Counted from the first letter of the stretch, positions 1 through 8,969 are shown. The stretch: DNA of 64,000 nucleotides from Dethiothermospora halolimnae (GCF_037577855.1 NZ_JBAKFX010000013.1:1-64000); one strand, 5' to 3'. Program-made: numbers and translations. The notes: generated by a model from the sequence alone, not told the origin.

Positions 1-24
1 GCAAAAATAATATATATTATAAAA

Positions 25-82
25 TGAACCGTTTTTAAATAATATAAAATATTAAAATATATTTTACACTGAACCGTTTTTA
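25..82. repeat. Direct repeat of tgaaccgttttta upstream of first gene
   Basis: The 13-mer tgaaccgttttta occurs at 25-37 and again at 70-82, 45 bp apart, in the AT-rich leader of the first gene. The inverse copy lies at 25162-25174, just after the fused permease gene, and a partial copy near 34849. It may be a regulator site or part of a dispersed element; the sequence alone does not decide. Confidence 0.4.
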
Positions 83-146
83 TAGATTTTTATAGATTAT
101 CTATAATTATTTATATTGACAAAATAAACAATAAGGAAGTGGAGAA

Positions 147-881
147 ATGAAAACTAATAATTTCTATGAAGATTTAATTACTAAGTTTAGAAAACTAGCT
201 GAGGATAATGACATTATTAATGAAAATATAAAAATAAAGGGAAACATATTAAAACCAGAGGAAGCTATAGGAACTCCTAAAAGAGAAGATTACCCTATAT
301 TAAAAGGCAAAGAAAAAATGCTTCAGGCAGAGTTTAAAGGATGTAAAGGACAGGCATTTACTGATATGCCAGGAGAATTTAGTGGAACTATAAAGGAGAT
401 CTTAGATAGAAGGATAGAAACAAATTTTGATAGGGGAGTTTTAATCTCAACATTAAATGCTGTATGTAAACATTTAAAAATATGTGATGGAACTATTCAT
501 TGTAAGGATGAAGAACCAGAGGAGTGTGCCCAGTTACTTGTTGAGCATATAAAAAGAAATTATGGGGATCCTAAGATTGGATTAATTGGTCTTCAACCAG
601 CTATGCTTGAAAAATTAGCACAAAACTTTAGGGTAAGAACGACAGATTTAGATAAAGATAAAATTAATACTATTAAGTTTGGTGTAAAGATTGAAGATGG
701 AGAGAAAAATACTAAGGATATGTTAAAATGGTGTGACATTATATTGGCAACAGGAAGTGCAGTGGCCAATAGTACTATTACCAATTATATAAACAGTAAG
801 CCAGTAATATTTTTTGGTACAACAATTTCAGCAACAGCATGTTTGAAAGAATTGGATAGATTTTGTCCATGTAGTAAATAA
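147..881 (+). CDS. DUF364-type putative heavy-metal chelation protein
   Basis: A 244-residue cytoplasmic protein with no signal peptide or membrane segment. The second half reads as a Rossmann-like domain: GLIGLQPAMLEKLA near residue 145, then WCDIILATGSAVANSTI near 190 and KPVIFFGTTISAT near 217. The TGS-x-x-x-N-S/G-T-I signature and the following VIFFG-T strand are typical of the DUF364 (putative heavy-metal chelation) family, often found with metal or cofactor handling genes. The N-terminal half resembles the DUF4213 enolase-like part. Cysteines cluster at the C terminus (CPCSK) and mid-protein (CKHLKIC, CKDEEPEEC), which fits metal binding. It starts at ATG 147 after a ggaagtggag site. 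The Nudix gene follows after 16 bp, so the two are probably cotranscribed. The substrate is unknown. Confidence 0.7.
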   Translation: MKTNNFYEDLITKFRKLAEDNDIINENIKIKGNILKPEEAIGTPKREDYPILKGKEKMLQAEFKGCKGQAFTDMPGEFSGTIKEILDRRIETNFDRGVLISTLNAVCKHLKICDGTIHCKDEEPEECAQLLVEHIKRNYGDPKIGLIGLQPAMLEKLAQNFRVRTTDLDKDKINTIKFGVKIEDGEKNTKDMLKWCDIILATGSAVANSTITNYINSKPVIFFGTTISATACLKELDRFCPCSK

Positions 882-897
882 AAGTATAAGGAGTTAC

Positions 898-1311
898 ATG
901 ATGCTAAAAGTATGTGCAGCTATTATAATTCATAATAATAAGATTTTAATAACCCAGCGAAGCTCCAAAATGAAGTTGCCTATGTCATGGGAGTTTCCAG
1001 GGGGAAAAATAAATGATAATGAGACACCAGAAGAATGTATAAAAAGAGAAATCTATGAAGAGCTAAATATAGGGATAAAAATCATAGAAAAATTTCACAT
1101 TAATTATCATAACTATGACTTTGGAGAAATTTGTCTTATTTCATTTTTAGCTTTATGGGAAAGTGGAAAGCTTCTATTAAATGAACATGAAAAGTATTTG
1201 TGGGTAAAAAAAGATGAACTTGAAAACTTTGATTTCGCTCCTGCTGATAGACCTGCTGTAGATAGATTAATTAGAAAAAAGTCACTTAAAAATACCGACG
1301 AATTGGTATAA
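898..1311 (+). CDS. Nudix (MutT-type) hydrolase
   Basis: This 137-residue protein has a full Nudix box near residues 34-57: GGKINDNETPEECIKREIYEEL, i.e. G-x5-E-x7-RE-x2-EE-L, the Mg-binding site that hydrolyses nucleoside diphosphates linked to another moiety. The N-terminal strand VCAAIIIHNNKILITQRS and the WEFPGG turn resemble MutT/8-oxo-dGTP diphosphatases that clean the nucleotide pool, but substrate cannot be fixed from the motif alone. The ribosome site taaggag precedes two adjacent ATGs (898 and 901); either could be used. It is 16 bp behind the DUF364 gene and ends at a hairpin shared with the convergent chemoreceptor gene. Confidence 0.85.
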   Translation: MMLKVCAAIIIHNNKILITQRSSKMKLPMSWEFPGGKINDNETPEECIKREIYEELNIGIKIIEKFHINYHNYDFGEICLISFLALWESGKLLLNEHEKYLWVKKDELENFDFAPADRPAVDRLIRKKSLKNTDELV

Positions 1312-1357
1312 AATATAGATTAAAAATCTTTATCCTAAAAACTTTATTTATTCGTTA

Positions 1358-1381
1358 TTGGGGGATGTATAATTCCCCCAA
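1358..1381. terminator. Bidirectional hairpin between convergent genes
   Basis: The stem ttgggggat pairs with attcccccaa around a short loop, between the ends of the Nudix gene (+) and the chemoreceptor gene (-). It resembles the short G/C-stem hairpins at 12946, 23341 and 33084. Confidence 0.6.
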
Positions 1382-1416
1382 CTAACTATTATTAATAATT
1401 ACCAAACAGTATTATA

Positions 1417-2892
1417 TTACTCTTGGTATTTTGAAATCTCTTCTAAATCATTACTTAAAGAATTAATCTTACTTATAGTATCTCCCATGGAAGATACATC
1501 CCTATTTAAATTGTCCATCGTAGCTGCCACTTCTTCTGTAGAGGCTGCCTGTTGCTCTGAAATACTAGCTACATTTTCTATTTGTTCTTGTACAGAAATA
1601 ATATTAGAAGAAACTTTTTTTATCATTTTAGTTTCTTTAGAAATAGATTCATTTGTTTGTGCAAAACCTTCAGAAAAATCGTTGAAATAAGTTAGTACAT
1701 CTTCTAGGATATCATTTCCAGACTTCAGAGCTGTATCTCCTTTATGTACTGTGTCTACAGCGGTTTTAGTTTGTCTTGAAAGTTCTTTAATAATATTATT
1801 TATATCTTTTACTATCATTGAGCTACCCTCAGCAAGTTTTCTTACTTCATCTGCAACGACAGCGAATCCTTTACCCTGTTCTCCAGCTCTTGCTGCCTCA
1901 ATAGCAGCATTTAGAGCAAGTAAATTTGTTTGCTCTGCTATATCATTGATAGCATTTAGAAATCCAATGATATCGTCTGTTTTGTTTTGCAGTTGATTTA
2001 CAATGGTTAATGACGTTCCAACAGCTTCATTAATTGCTTTCATTTGATTTTCCATTTGTTGTACTTTGTCAATACCACCGGAAACCTTTTCTATCATGCT
2101 ATTAGAGTTTTTTAAAACATTGTTAGAAGCTTTCTGTGTTTCATCCATATCATACCCAATTTCATTCATGTTACTATTTATAATGTTTATACTTTCTGCT
2201 TGATGTTGTACTCCTTTTGACATCTCCTGTACTGTAGTGTTTACATTTTCTATAGTAATTAAATTTGAATCCATATTTTCTGTAAACATGTTTATACTGT
2301 CATTTAATATTTTTGCCCCATCTTTAGTTTTACCTAATGTTTTATTTAATACATTTACTAAATTTAAAGCTTCATTTGCTTTTTGTTGAGATGTGTTAAT
2401 AAGGTTTGAACCCCATTTGTTCACAAAGAAAAGACAAGCAATAATAGCATTTAAATTTATCATAACAAGTAAAAACAGAGTTATACGAGTTTGTCCACCT
2501 AGAAGGGTTTGGGGAGTAATTAAATAGACTGTTATGAGTAAAGCATTTAAAATAATTCCATGTATTACAATTAGCCTTTTACTAAAATACATTGATATTA
2601 CAGCGATTGAAAGAAGTATTCCATATGAACCATTGAATCCCATTTCAGGATCAAAAAAGTCCTTTAAAGCAATAAGTGAAATTAGTAAAGCATAAAATAT
2701 AGCCTTTATTTTACTATTGATATTAATAAAGTAAAATCCCGTCACCAATGCTGCAACTATTATTATAGGTATAGTAATTTTTAAACCCGGTATAAATCCA
2801 AATTTAAAAATGGCTATCGAGATTAATAATATAACTATAGAATCGATAATAATAGTACTGACTTTATCGGCATTTTTAAGGTGTTGTCCCAT
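1417..2892 (-). CDS. Methyl-accepting chemotaxis protein with six-helix membrane sensor
   Basis: A 491-residue chemoreceptor. Residues about 13-157 form six hydrophobic helices with very short loops, so there is no periplasmic ligand domain; sensing must be within the membrane, by a partner, or cytoplasmic. From about 170 onwards comes a long coiled-coil signalling domain with the conserved hairpin tip (DIAEQTNLLALNAAIEAARA then GEQGKGFAVVADEVRKLAE) near residues 315-360, which contacts CheA and CheW. No HAMP domain is obvious. The start has an excellent AGGAGG-type site (revcomp of ctcctccta at 2899). It stands alone, convergent with the Nudix gene. No other chemotaxis gene is in the window, so it feeds a pathway encoded elsewhere. 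Confidence 0.93.
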   Translation of the reverse strand: MGQHLKNADKVSTIIIDSIVILLISIAIFKFGFIPGLKITIPIIIVAALVTGFYFININSKIKAIFYALLISLIALKDFFDPEMGFNGSYGILLSIAVISMYFSKRLIVIHGIILNALLITVYLITPQTLLGGQTRITLFLLVMINLNAIIACLFFVNKWGSNLINTSQQKANEALNLVNVLNKTLGKTKDGAKILNDSINMFTENMDSNLITIENVNTTVQEMSKGVQHQAESINIINSNMNEIGYDMDETQKASNNVLKNSNSMIEKVSGGIDKVQQMENQMKAINEAVGTSLTIVNQLQNKTDDIIGFLNAINDIAEQTNLLALNAAIEAARAGEQGKGFAVVADEVRKLAEGSSMIVKDINNIIKELSRQTKTAVDTVHKGDTALKSGNDILEDVLTYFNDFSEGFAQTNESISKETKMIKKVSSNIISVQEQIENVASISEQQAASTEEVAATMDNLNRDVSSMGDTISKINSLSNDLEEISKYQE

Positions 2893-3001
2893 AAATATCT
2901 CCTCCTATTATATTTAATATTATTAAGTTTAAAATAAAGCCCCCTTTCTTGAAATAAAACTTTTATGTATCTAAAAGTATCCTCAATAAATATATCGACA
3001 T

Positions 3002-3034
3002 ATTTCGTCAAAAAAATTAGTTTTATGACGAAAT
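3002..3034. promoter_or_regulatory. Inverted repeat atttcgtca / tgacgaaat upstream of chemoreceptor gene
   Basis: Nine-base arms atttcgtca (3002-3010) and tgacgaaat (3026-3034) face each other across 15 bp, about 110 bp upstream of the chemoreceptor start. On the minus strand a gtcgatat element just downstream loosely resembles a flagellar sigma-D type -10. This is a candidate operator or promoter region; the assignment is inference. Confidence 0.35.
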
Positions 3035-3219
3035 TTTTGTATGATGTAAAAAACTTTATATATATGGCTAAGTAAGTTTAGAAACATATTAATACTTTAA
3101 GAAAGAAGGAATTTGTCATAGTAATATGGAATACTTCAAAAAAAGATATAATAATGAGAATTGCATTAAAGCAAATAGAGTTATATTAAAGCTATAAGCT
3201 ATAATTATGCTATTAAACA

Positions 3220-3485
3220 ATTTTATAAAATTGAAATAGAGGAGTTATGTCAATAAATTATTTGAGAAAATTTTAACTATACAATATTAAACAAAAGAAC
3301 AAAATTATTATCAAGGAAAACTAACCATGAACTATAAACAAAAACTTAGATTTAATTTTAACTTAAATCGATAAATGGCATAATCTTATCCAAAATATGG
3401 AAATCAAAATATATGGTAATGTATGAATATATATATAACTATAAAAAGTATTAAAAATAAAAAACTTGGATATGTATCAGCAATG
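3220..3485 (+). pseudogene. Decayed partial duplicate of the peptidase tail and GNAT gene
   Basis: This stretch parallels 4341-4890. The end of the peptidase fragment (aataaattattt...gaaaattttaa), the spacer (ctatacaatatta, gaacaaaattattatta), the GNAT start (ccatgaactata near 3327), the segment aaatggcataatcttacc, and the GNAT 3' segment (aaaaaacttggatatgta near 3455) all recur in the same order. The copy has lost its ribosome site, carries stop codons (for example the cgataa just after the aacttaaat segment) and lacks the middle of the acetyltransferase. It is therefore a dead tandem copy. The rest of the 2893-3529 gap holds only a possible 23-codon ORF at 3127 (starting MEYFKKRY) without clear support. 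Confidence 0.75.
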
Positions 3486-3529
3486 GCACGTATGACTAAG
3501 GATTTAAGAATATTATTGGGGGTTAATGT

Positions 3530-4006
3530 ATGAATAAAATTAACGTGGATATAGTTTATAAGGAAGAAACTATAGAATTATATGGATTAAGTTTAAACTC
3601 TAATGATAGATCAATATCTAAAGATATTACTGATTTATCTAAAAAGTATTATAAAGCGGTAGAAAAAAATGAAGGAGAGGTTTTACCATTTTTCACCTTG
3701 AGTAGAAATTATAACAAGGAAACTAAAGATTTTAATCTTTTTATAGGGGGAATACTAAAGAATGATAAACTACATAAACATGTTTTACCTCAAGGTTATT
3801 ATGGGAAAATAATTGTTAAACCAAAGTTAGGATTTTTATGGGGATTAGCCATAGGACAAGCAAAGGGATATTTTTATACAAAGTGGTTACCGAAATCAAA
3901 TTTTAAAGGACTAAATTTTGAATATGAGTATCACACTGAAGAGAGTATATCAAAAAAACCTAAAATAGAGATATACTTTGCATTAGATAAAAAGGAGTGT
4001 ATGTAA
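3530..4006 (+). CDS. GyrI-like / AraC effector-binding domain protein
   Basis: This 158-residue protein appears to be a stand-alone effector-binding domain of the GyrI-like/SOUL-related fold. It has the SRNYNKETKDFNLFIGG strand near residue 62 and the HVLPQGYYGKIIVK segment near residue 82, which resembles the P-x-G-x-Y-A/G strand of such domains. There is no DNA-binding domain, as in gyrase-inhibitor-like and small-molecule-binding members. A WLPKSNFK segment near residue 120 also fits the family's W-L-P turn. It starts at ATG 3530 after a gggggtt site. It lies between a decayed duplicate and a peptidase fragment, so its ancestral neighbours are probably lost. The ligand is unknown. Confidence 0.65.
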   Translation: MNKINVDIVYKEETIELYGLSLNSNDRSISKDITDLSKKYYKAVEKNEGEVLPFFTLSRNYNKETKDFNLFIGGILKNDKLHKHVLPQGYYGKIIVKPKLGFLWGLAIGQAKGYFYTKWLPKSNFKGLNFEYEYHTEESISKKPKIEIYFALDKKECM

Positions 4007-4035
4007 TATTGTAATTGAGATTAGAATAGTAGTGA

Positions 4036-4401
4036 GACAGAACTTATTATATTGGGGCAGGTTGGGCTACTAAAGTTAACTTTTATCAGGTTATATTAAT
4101 AGGAGCAGAAAGGATAGCAGAGATGAATTGGTATGGAGAAAAGGAAATGATTGGATTAATATATCATGAGTTAAGTCATGGTGCCCACAGTATAATAAGA
4201 GATCAAACTCTAGATATAGAGTTTGATACCCAATGTTTTTATGAAGGTTGGGTTGATTTTAAAGGATATAGCGATGTAGGGTGGTACTTAGGATGTGAAT
4301 TTATTAAGGATATAAGTTGTGGTTATTCTACTAGAGAACTTGCTAAAATAAAAATGGATGAGTTAGAAGCTTTAGTAATAAATTATTTTAGGAAATTTTA
4401 G
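4036..4401 (+). pseudogene. Truncated HExxH metallopeptidase (gluzincin-like)
   Basis: The open frame follows a TGA at 4033 and reads DRTYYIGAGWATKVNF, continuing through MNWYGEKEMIG (the first ATG, at 4123) to the zinc motif HELSH and then, about 28 residues later, EGWVDF, which could supply the third (Glu) zinc ligand of a gluzincin. The last part GWYLGCEFIKDI and the helix ELAKIKMDELEAL are intact. Coding homology therefore extends upstream of the only ATG, and the normal N-terminal substrate-binding part is absent. No ribosome site precedes 4123. I read this as a 5'-truncated remnant of a larger zinc protease, although a 92-residue product from 4123 is possible. The exact peptidase family was not recognised. 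Confidence 0.6.
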
Positions 4402-4451
4402 CTATACAATATTAAGTGAAAGAACAAAATTATTATTAGGAGGAACCAACT

Positions 4452-4922
4452 ATGAACTATAGAGAAATTAAAATTAATAATAATACTGTAAACAAAAGAT
4501 TAGATTTAATCTTAACTCAAATCGGCAAATGGCATAATCTTACCCCAAAAATATGGAGACCGGAGTATAGAGTAACATTTGAAGATATACAAGAAACCAT
4601 AGAAAGGATTAAAAATACAAAAAGTGAAGATTTATTTCTTATGGTGGCAGAAGATAATCAAGGTGAAGTAAAGGGCTTTATATGGGCAAATAAACAGGAA
4701 GAACCACAGGATAGCATAATGATTTTATCCTTATATGTAACAGAAGATTGTAGAGGACAAGGCATAGCAACGGAGTTAAAAAAACTATTAGAAAAATGGT
4801 GTATAGGTAAAGGTATCAAAACTATACAGACAACAACCCATTATAATAACCATAGTATGATTGAATTAAATAAAAAACTTGGATATGTACCGGGTATGGA
4901 AGACTCTATAATAGAGATATAA
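4452..4922 (+). CDS. GNAT family N-acetyltransferase
   Basis: This 156-residue protein has a single GNAT fold. Its acetyl-CoA pyrophosphate loop is VTEDCRGQGIATELKKLLE (R-x-x-G-x-G/A) near residues 95-113, preceded by the beta-4 strand DSIMILSLYV and followed by NNHSMIELNKKLGYVPG, the typical N-x-x-x-x-x-F/Y-x-K-x-G-F/Y ending. It is likely to transfer an acetyl group to a small amine or protein N terminus; substrate unknown. The start ATG 4452 follows a strong aggaggaac site. It sits 50 bp after the peptidase fragment and ends at a strong terminator. A broken copy of the same gene lies at 3327-3485. Confidence 0.9.
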   Translation: MNYREIKINNNTVNKRLDLILTQIGKWHNLTPKIWRPEYRVTFEDIQETIERIKNTKSEDLFLMVAEDNQGEVKGFIWANKQEEPQDSIMILSLYVTEDCRGQGIATELKKLLEKWCIGKGIKTIQTTTHYNNHSMIELNKKLGYVPGMEDSIIEI

Positions 4923-4934
4923 TATCGGGGTAGG

Positions 4935-4969
4935 AAAATAAGGATAGCTTAAGCTATCCTTATTTTTTT
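4935..4969 (+). terminator. Rho-independent terminator after GNAT gene
   Basis: A perfect 16-bp palindrome (aaaataaggatagctt / aagctatccttatttt) is followed by a T run at 4962-4969, 13 bp after the stop codon. Confidence 0.9.
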
Positions 4970-5155
4970 GTTATAGACTATTATAATAAATGGATATATG
5001 TACAATAATACTAATATAGAGTTTACCAATAATAAACAATTAATTGTCTTTTACATAGTATATATGAAAAGGAAATATTATACGAGAAAGCATATAGCTA
5101 TATCTACTATTAATACAATAAAATTTTGAAGTATTTAATCTTAGGAGGGATATTT

Positions 5156-5998
5156 TTGAATAAAATTGCTTTGGTCACTGACAGTACAAGTGATCTAAAA
5201 GATGATGAAATTAAAAGGTATAATGTTCATGTGTTGCCTTTAAAAATCCTATATAAGGATAGGGAATATACTGATAGAGTTGATATAACTCCAGAAGAAG
5301 TATATAGTAACATGGCAGTTGAGGTTCCTACAACATCTCTCCCTTCATTGAATGATATCGATCAGCTTTTTATGAAACTGAAAAAAGAAGGATATACCCA
5401 TATAATAGCCGTAACAATCTCTTCAGGTCTATCTGGTACATATAATAGTGTCAAACTTGTCAGCAAGAACTATCCTGAAATTAAGTTTGAGATATTTGAT
5501 TCACGGGCATTGACCCTTGGGGCTGGGGCTATAATACTAGAATGTGGAGAGATGCTTAGATTAGGTAAAAGTTTTGAAGAAATAGTAACACAACTTCCTA
5601 AGTTTAGGGATAAAATAAGTGTGTACTATGTTCTAGATACTCTTAAGTATCTCATGAAAGGAGGAAGAATTGGAAAAGTTTCGGGGAATATAGGTAAGCT
5701 TTTAAACGTGAAACCTATTATCTCAATTAATAAAGAAGGGGTTTATTATACTTATAAAAAGGTAAGGGGGAGGAAGAGGAGTATATCAAAGGTTTTTGAT
5801 ATAGTAAAAAATACACTGGAAGAAAAAAAAGGAAAGGTATGGGTTCTACATGGTGGAGCTCAAGAAGAAGCACAGGAACTTTATGAAAAAATCTTACAAC
5901 TTCCAAATTTAATTAAATTAGAATTTGGAGATATAAGCCCAGTTGCAGGAGTACATACAGGGCCTGGGTTGATTGGTGTTACAATAATGACAGATTAA
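5156..5998 (+). CDS. DegV family fatty-acid-binding protein (FakB-like)
   Basis: This is a protein of about 280 residues of the DegV fold. It begins KIALVTDSTSDL, has the TISSGLSGTYNSV serine-rich loop near residue 90 and the DTLKYLMKGGRIGK segment near 160, and ends with PVAGVHTGPGLIGV. These are the family's fatty-acid-binding signatures. DegV/FakB proteins present an acyl chain to the FakA kinase, allowing exogenous fatty acids into phospholipid synthesis. FakA is not in the window. I choose the TTG at 5156, because aggagg (5143-5148) is 7 bp upstream and the family starts just there; the ATG at 5126 has no ribosome site and would add MKYLILGGIF. It is monocistronic, with a terminator at 6037. 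Confidence 0.93.
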   Translation: MNKIALVTDSTSDLKDDEIKRYNVHVLPLKILYKDREYTDRVDITPEEVYSNMAVEVPTTSLPSLNDIDQLFMKLKKEGYTHIIAVTISSGLSGTYNSVKLVSKNYPEIKFEIFDSRALTLGAGAIILECGEMLRLGKSFEEIVTQLPKFRDKISVYYVLDTLKYLMKGGRIGKVSGNIGKLLNVKPIISINKEGVYYTYKKVRGRKRSISKVFDIVKNTLEEKKGKVWVLHGGAQEEAQELYEKILQLPNLIKLEFGDISPVAGVHTGPGLIGVTIMTD

Positions 5999-6036
5999 AA
6001 GTATATTTGTATTAATTAAATAAAACATATTTTTAG

Positions 6037-6066
6037 AAGAACACTGCTTAAAAGGTAGTGTTCTTT
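6037..6066 (+). terminator. Terminator after degV-like gene
   Basis: Stem aagaacact (6037-6045) pairs with agtgttctt (6057-6065), followed by tt and a T-rich stretch. Confidence 0.75.
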
Positions 6067-6157
6067 CGATTATTTATAAAAACTTTCAAAACTTAAGGAT
6101 TTCTTAATAATTACAATGTTATTATATTATCATAGAATACCAAGGGAGGTGAGTATT

Positions 6158-6946
6158 ATGATACTCAAAATATTAAGAAAAGATTTACAGAGAAATAAAG
6201 TTATAACTATAGCAGTTTTTGCCTTTATTTTGTTATCAGTCAATCAGACTTTGAAACGTTAAAAAGTGGATTTGGAGAAATAGAATATATGATTAGTTAC
6301 CAGTTAAATGATTTAGAAGATTTACCTAAATTTTCAAATCAGTATGATTCATCAAATCTTCCTAAAAAAGGACCTACTATTGATTATGGACTGATAAAAA
6401 TAATGAATAGTATAACCGATGGACTAGTAGCTGCAGTAATTATTTTTGTTGCTTTATTACTGAATGTAATAGCTCTTTTATGCTTGAGATTTACAATACT
6501 TTCTACAATAGAAGAAGATTATCGTGAAATAGGTGTTATGAAAGCCATAGGTATATCCCACTATGATATAAAACGGGTTTATTAACTATATTAGCTATGG
6601 TGCTAGCAATTCTTGTTTCAATATTGATTACATCATTATTTTTAAAAATGCTTATTGCCAAGGATTCATCTCAAATAGCTATTATGAGGAGTATAGGTAT
6701 ATCATTAAGGGACATTCAGATACAGTATATAACTAGAGGGTTAATTGTTCTAAACTTAGGGATTATTATCGGAACTGTTATCTCAAATACATTAGGTGAA
6801 AAAATATTAAGCCTTATACTTTCTATAATAGGTGCATATAAAATTGAATTTACGGTTAATCCCATTGAAGCATATTTGTTTACTCCTGTGATGTTAATGA
6901 CTGTTGTAACAATTACAACATTTTCGAAAAAGAGGGATATAAGGTA
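6158..6946 (+). pseudogene. Wrecked FtsX-type ABC transporter permease
   Basis: A good ribosome site (gggaggtgag) and ATG 6158 begin MILKILRKDLQRNK followed by a hydrophobic helix, the usual permease N terminus, but the frame stops at 6262. Near 6240 the sequence jumps to another frame (QSDFETLKSGFGEIEYMISYQ, first ATG 6289). This frame carries a transmembrane helix and the FtsX signature EIGVMKAIGISHYDIKRVY before a stop at 6585. A third frame from about 6588 holds more helices and IAIMRSIGISLRDIQIQYI, ending at 6947. FtsX permeases of this class are 600-850 residues; here about 260 remain in three frames, so large deletions and frameshifts have destroyed it. The 3' end is fused to a truncated response regulator. 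Confidence 0.88.
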
Positions 6947-7546
6947 AAAATTATAAATGATGGTAAAGAAGCTTTAGACTACTTAGAATTAAATTCTATA
7001 AAGCTACTCATATTAGATATAATGTTGCCAGGGATAGATGGATTATCCATTTGTGAAGAGGTGAGAAAAAAATCAAATATTCCTATTATCATAATTAGTG
7101 CCAAAACTGGGGAGGATGCTAGAATTATTGGTATAGAACTAGGTGCTGATGACTATATTGAAAAGCCCTACTCAATAAAGGAACTCTGTGTTCGAGTAAA
7201 ATCTCAACTTAAAAGAGCATATGAGATGAATGTAGAAACAGATAAATTAGTTGATGGTGACTTAACCATTGATACTATAGGGGGACAAGTATTTCTAAAA
7301 GGGAAAAAGCTAGCCTTATCGAAAAAGGAATATAAGCTACTTAAGATATTGCTGGAAAATAAAGGACGTGTTATGCGAAAGGAAAATCTTTTTAATATGG
7401 TATGGGGAATTGATAGTTTCAGTGAGATTTCAACTTTAACAGTTCATATTAATAAGTTAAGGGAAAAAATTGAAAAGAACCCTAAAAACCCTAAATCTAT
7501 TATAACGGTTTGGGGTGTGGGATATAGATATGAAGGTACAATATGA
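6920..7546 (+). pseudogene. 5'-truncated OmpR-family response regulator
   Basis: The frame is open from about 6920 and reads IFEKEGYKVKIINDGKEALDYL then LLILDIMLPGIDGLSICEEV (phospho-acceptor Asp in LLILD), then the IIISAKTG threonine-switch region, GADDYIEKPYS with the conserved Lys, and a winged-helix DNA-binding domain ending TVWGVGYRYEG. The first roughly 17 residues of the receiver, including the acidic pair after the first strand, are missing: the sequence runs straight out of the permease remnant, so a deletion joined the two genes. A product from the internal ATG 7022 (174 residues) would lack half of the receiver. It overlaps the kinase gene by 4 bp, showing the original RR-HK operon order. 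Confidence 0.85.
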
Positions 7547-8825
7547 AAAGACAACTTTCAGTGATAACAGTAATTTGGTTAATGGCATTAATAATTATTA
7601 TAAATATTTCAACAAATAATTCCCATACAATTGATGGGATCTATAAAGTGATCATAAATAGGATACATCCTCTATTAACCCAGGATTTAGAAAAGAATAT
7701 TAAAATTATCAATAAATTAACAGAAGAAGAGATGGAGTTAGTGGAAGATATAGAGATTATTGACTATCAGCATAAGTCCCATGATGAGGTTGGTAGGTTC
7801 TTTTATTCTGAGATATCTTCTGGTGATAGGGCGATTTTTAAGCCGATAGAAGGAACGAAATACATAGTCAAATATAAGGTGAAGTCTAGTGATTCTAAAG
7901 GTAATACTAAGGTTTTAGTAATATTACTTATCACAGGGGGATATATATATTTAGTTCTTCATATATTAACTCTCAATAGAAAGTTAATTAGACCTTTAAT
8001 AAGAATTTCTGGTATAACGAAGGAATTAGCAAAGGGGTATTTAGGAAAAATAAATCTCCAATCTAAAAACAAATACTTTAAAGACTTCATTTGGGGACCC
8101 GATATGCTTAGGGAACAATTATCATATGAAAGAGATAGAAATCTTAAATTAGAGAAGGAAAGGAAAACCTTGGTGGCTGGATTGTCCCATGATATTAAAA
8201 CTCCTTTATCTTCAGTTAAAAACTATGCTATAGCTTTAAAGGAGAATATCTATGAGGGAAAAGAAGAGAGAAATAGTGCTTTAGAAATTATATTAGACAA
8301 AGTGGAAGTTATTGAGAAGCTAACAAAGGAATTACTAGATACATCATCTAAAGAAATGAGAAGTATAGAGGTAAAACCAAAGGAAATCTATATGATTGAT
8401 GTACATAATCAATTGGACAGGATCATTCATCAAAAAACAGACCTATTACATATGGACTATATAGAGGCTAAACTACACGAAAATTTAATGGTAATGGTTG
8501 ATTTAGAACGTTTACAAGAAGTATTTGATAATATTATAGAAAATGCCATAAAGTATGGTGATTTAAAAAAATCCAAGTAAGTTATGACGAGGAAGAAAAC
8601 TATCAATTAATAGAAATTTGTAATACCGGTGAATCTATACCTAGTACAGAACTTAAGTATATTTTTAATAGTTACTATAGGGGATCCAATGTAAATGATA
8701 ATCCAGGGTATGGATTGGGGCTATATATATCAAAGGAAATTATGAAAAAGATGCAGGGAGATATTTTTGTTAAGAATACTAAGGATGGTGTAAGTTTTAC
8801 TATTGTAATTAAGCAAGTGGGATAG
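7543..8825 (+). pseudogene. Sensor histidine kinase split by one frameshift
   Basis: The first frame (7543-8580, 345 residues) has an N-terminal helix, a roughly 110-residue outer region, a second helix near residue 125 (VLVILLITGGYIYLVLHIL), the HisKA box LSHDIKTPLSSVKNY and the N box NIIENAIKYGD. It ends prematurely after a run of seven A at 8564-8570. One extra base there would continue in the +1 frame as QVSYDEEENYQLIEICNTGE, then NPGYGLGLYISKEIM (G2 box) to a stop at 8825, which completes a normal ATPase domain. As read, the protein has lost its nucleotide-binding G boxes. Either a recent homopolymer slip, a phase-variable tract or a sequencing error. It pairs with the truncated regulator immediately upstream. 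Confidence 0.88.
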
Positions 8826-8969
8826 TGTATGATAGGTCTCTTAAAGGTAAATATTGGTTGAATATTTTGTGATTTATTATAGGAATGATATAATTAGTAT
8901 AGTGTAACAAAATTTTATATGAATAGATTGTTATAATCAACTAATATAGTTACAGAAAAGGGGGTTATA

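Noticed and set aside
2900..3060. Flagellar sigma-D promoter upstream of the chemoreceptor
   Set aside because: The gtcgatat element has only a poor -35 at the right distance (spacing 15-16 from weak matches), so I list only the inverted repeat.
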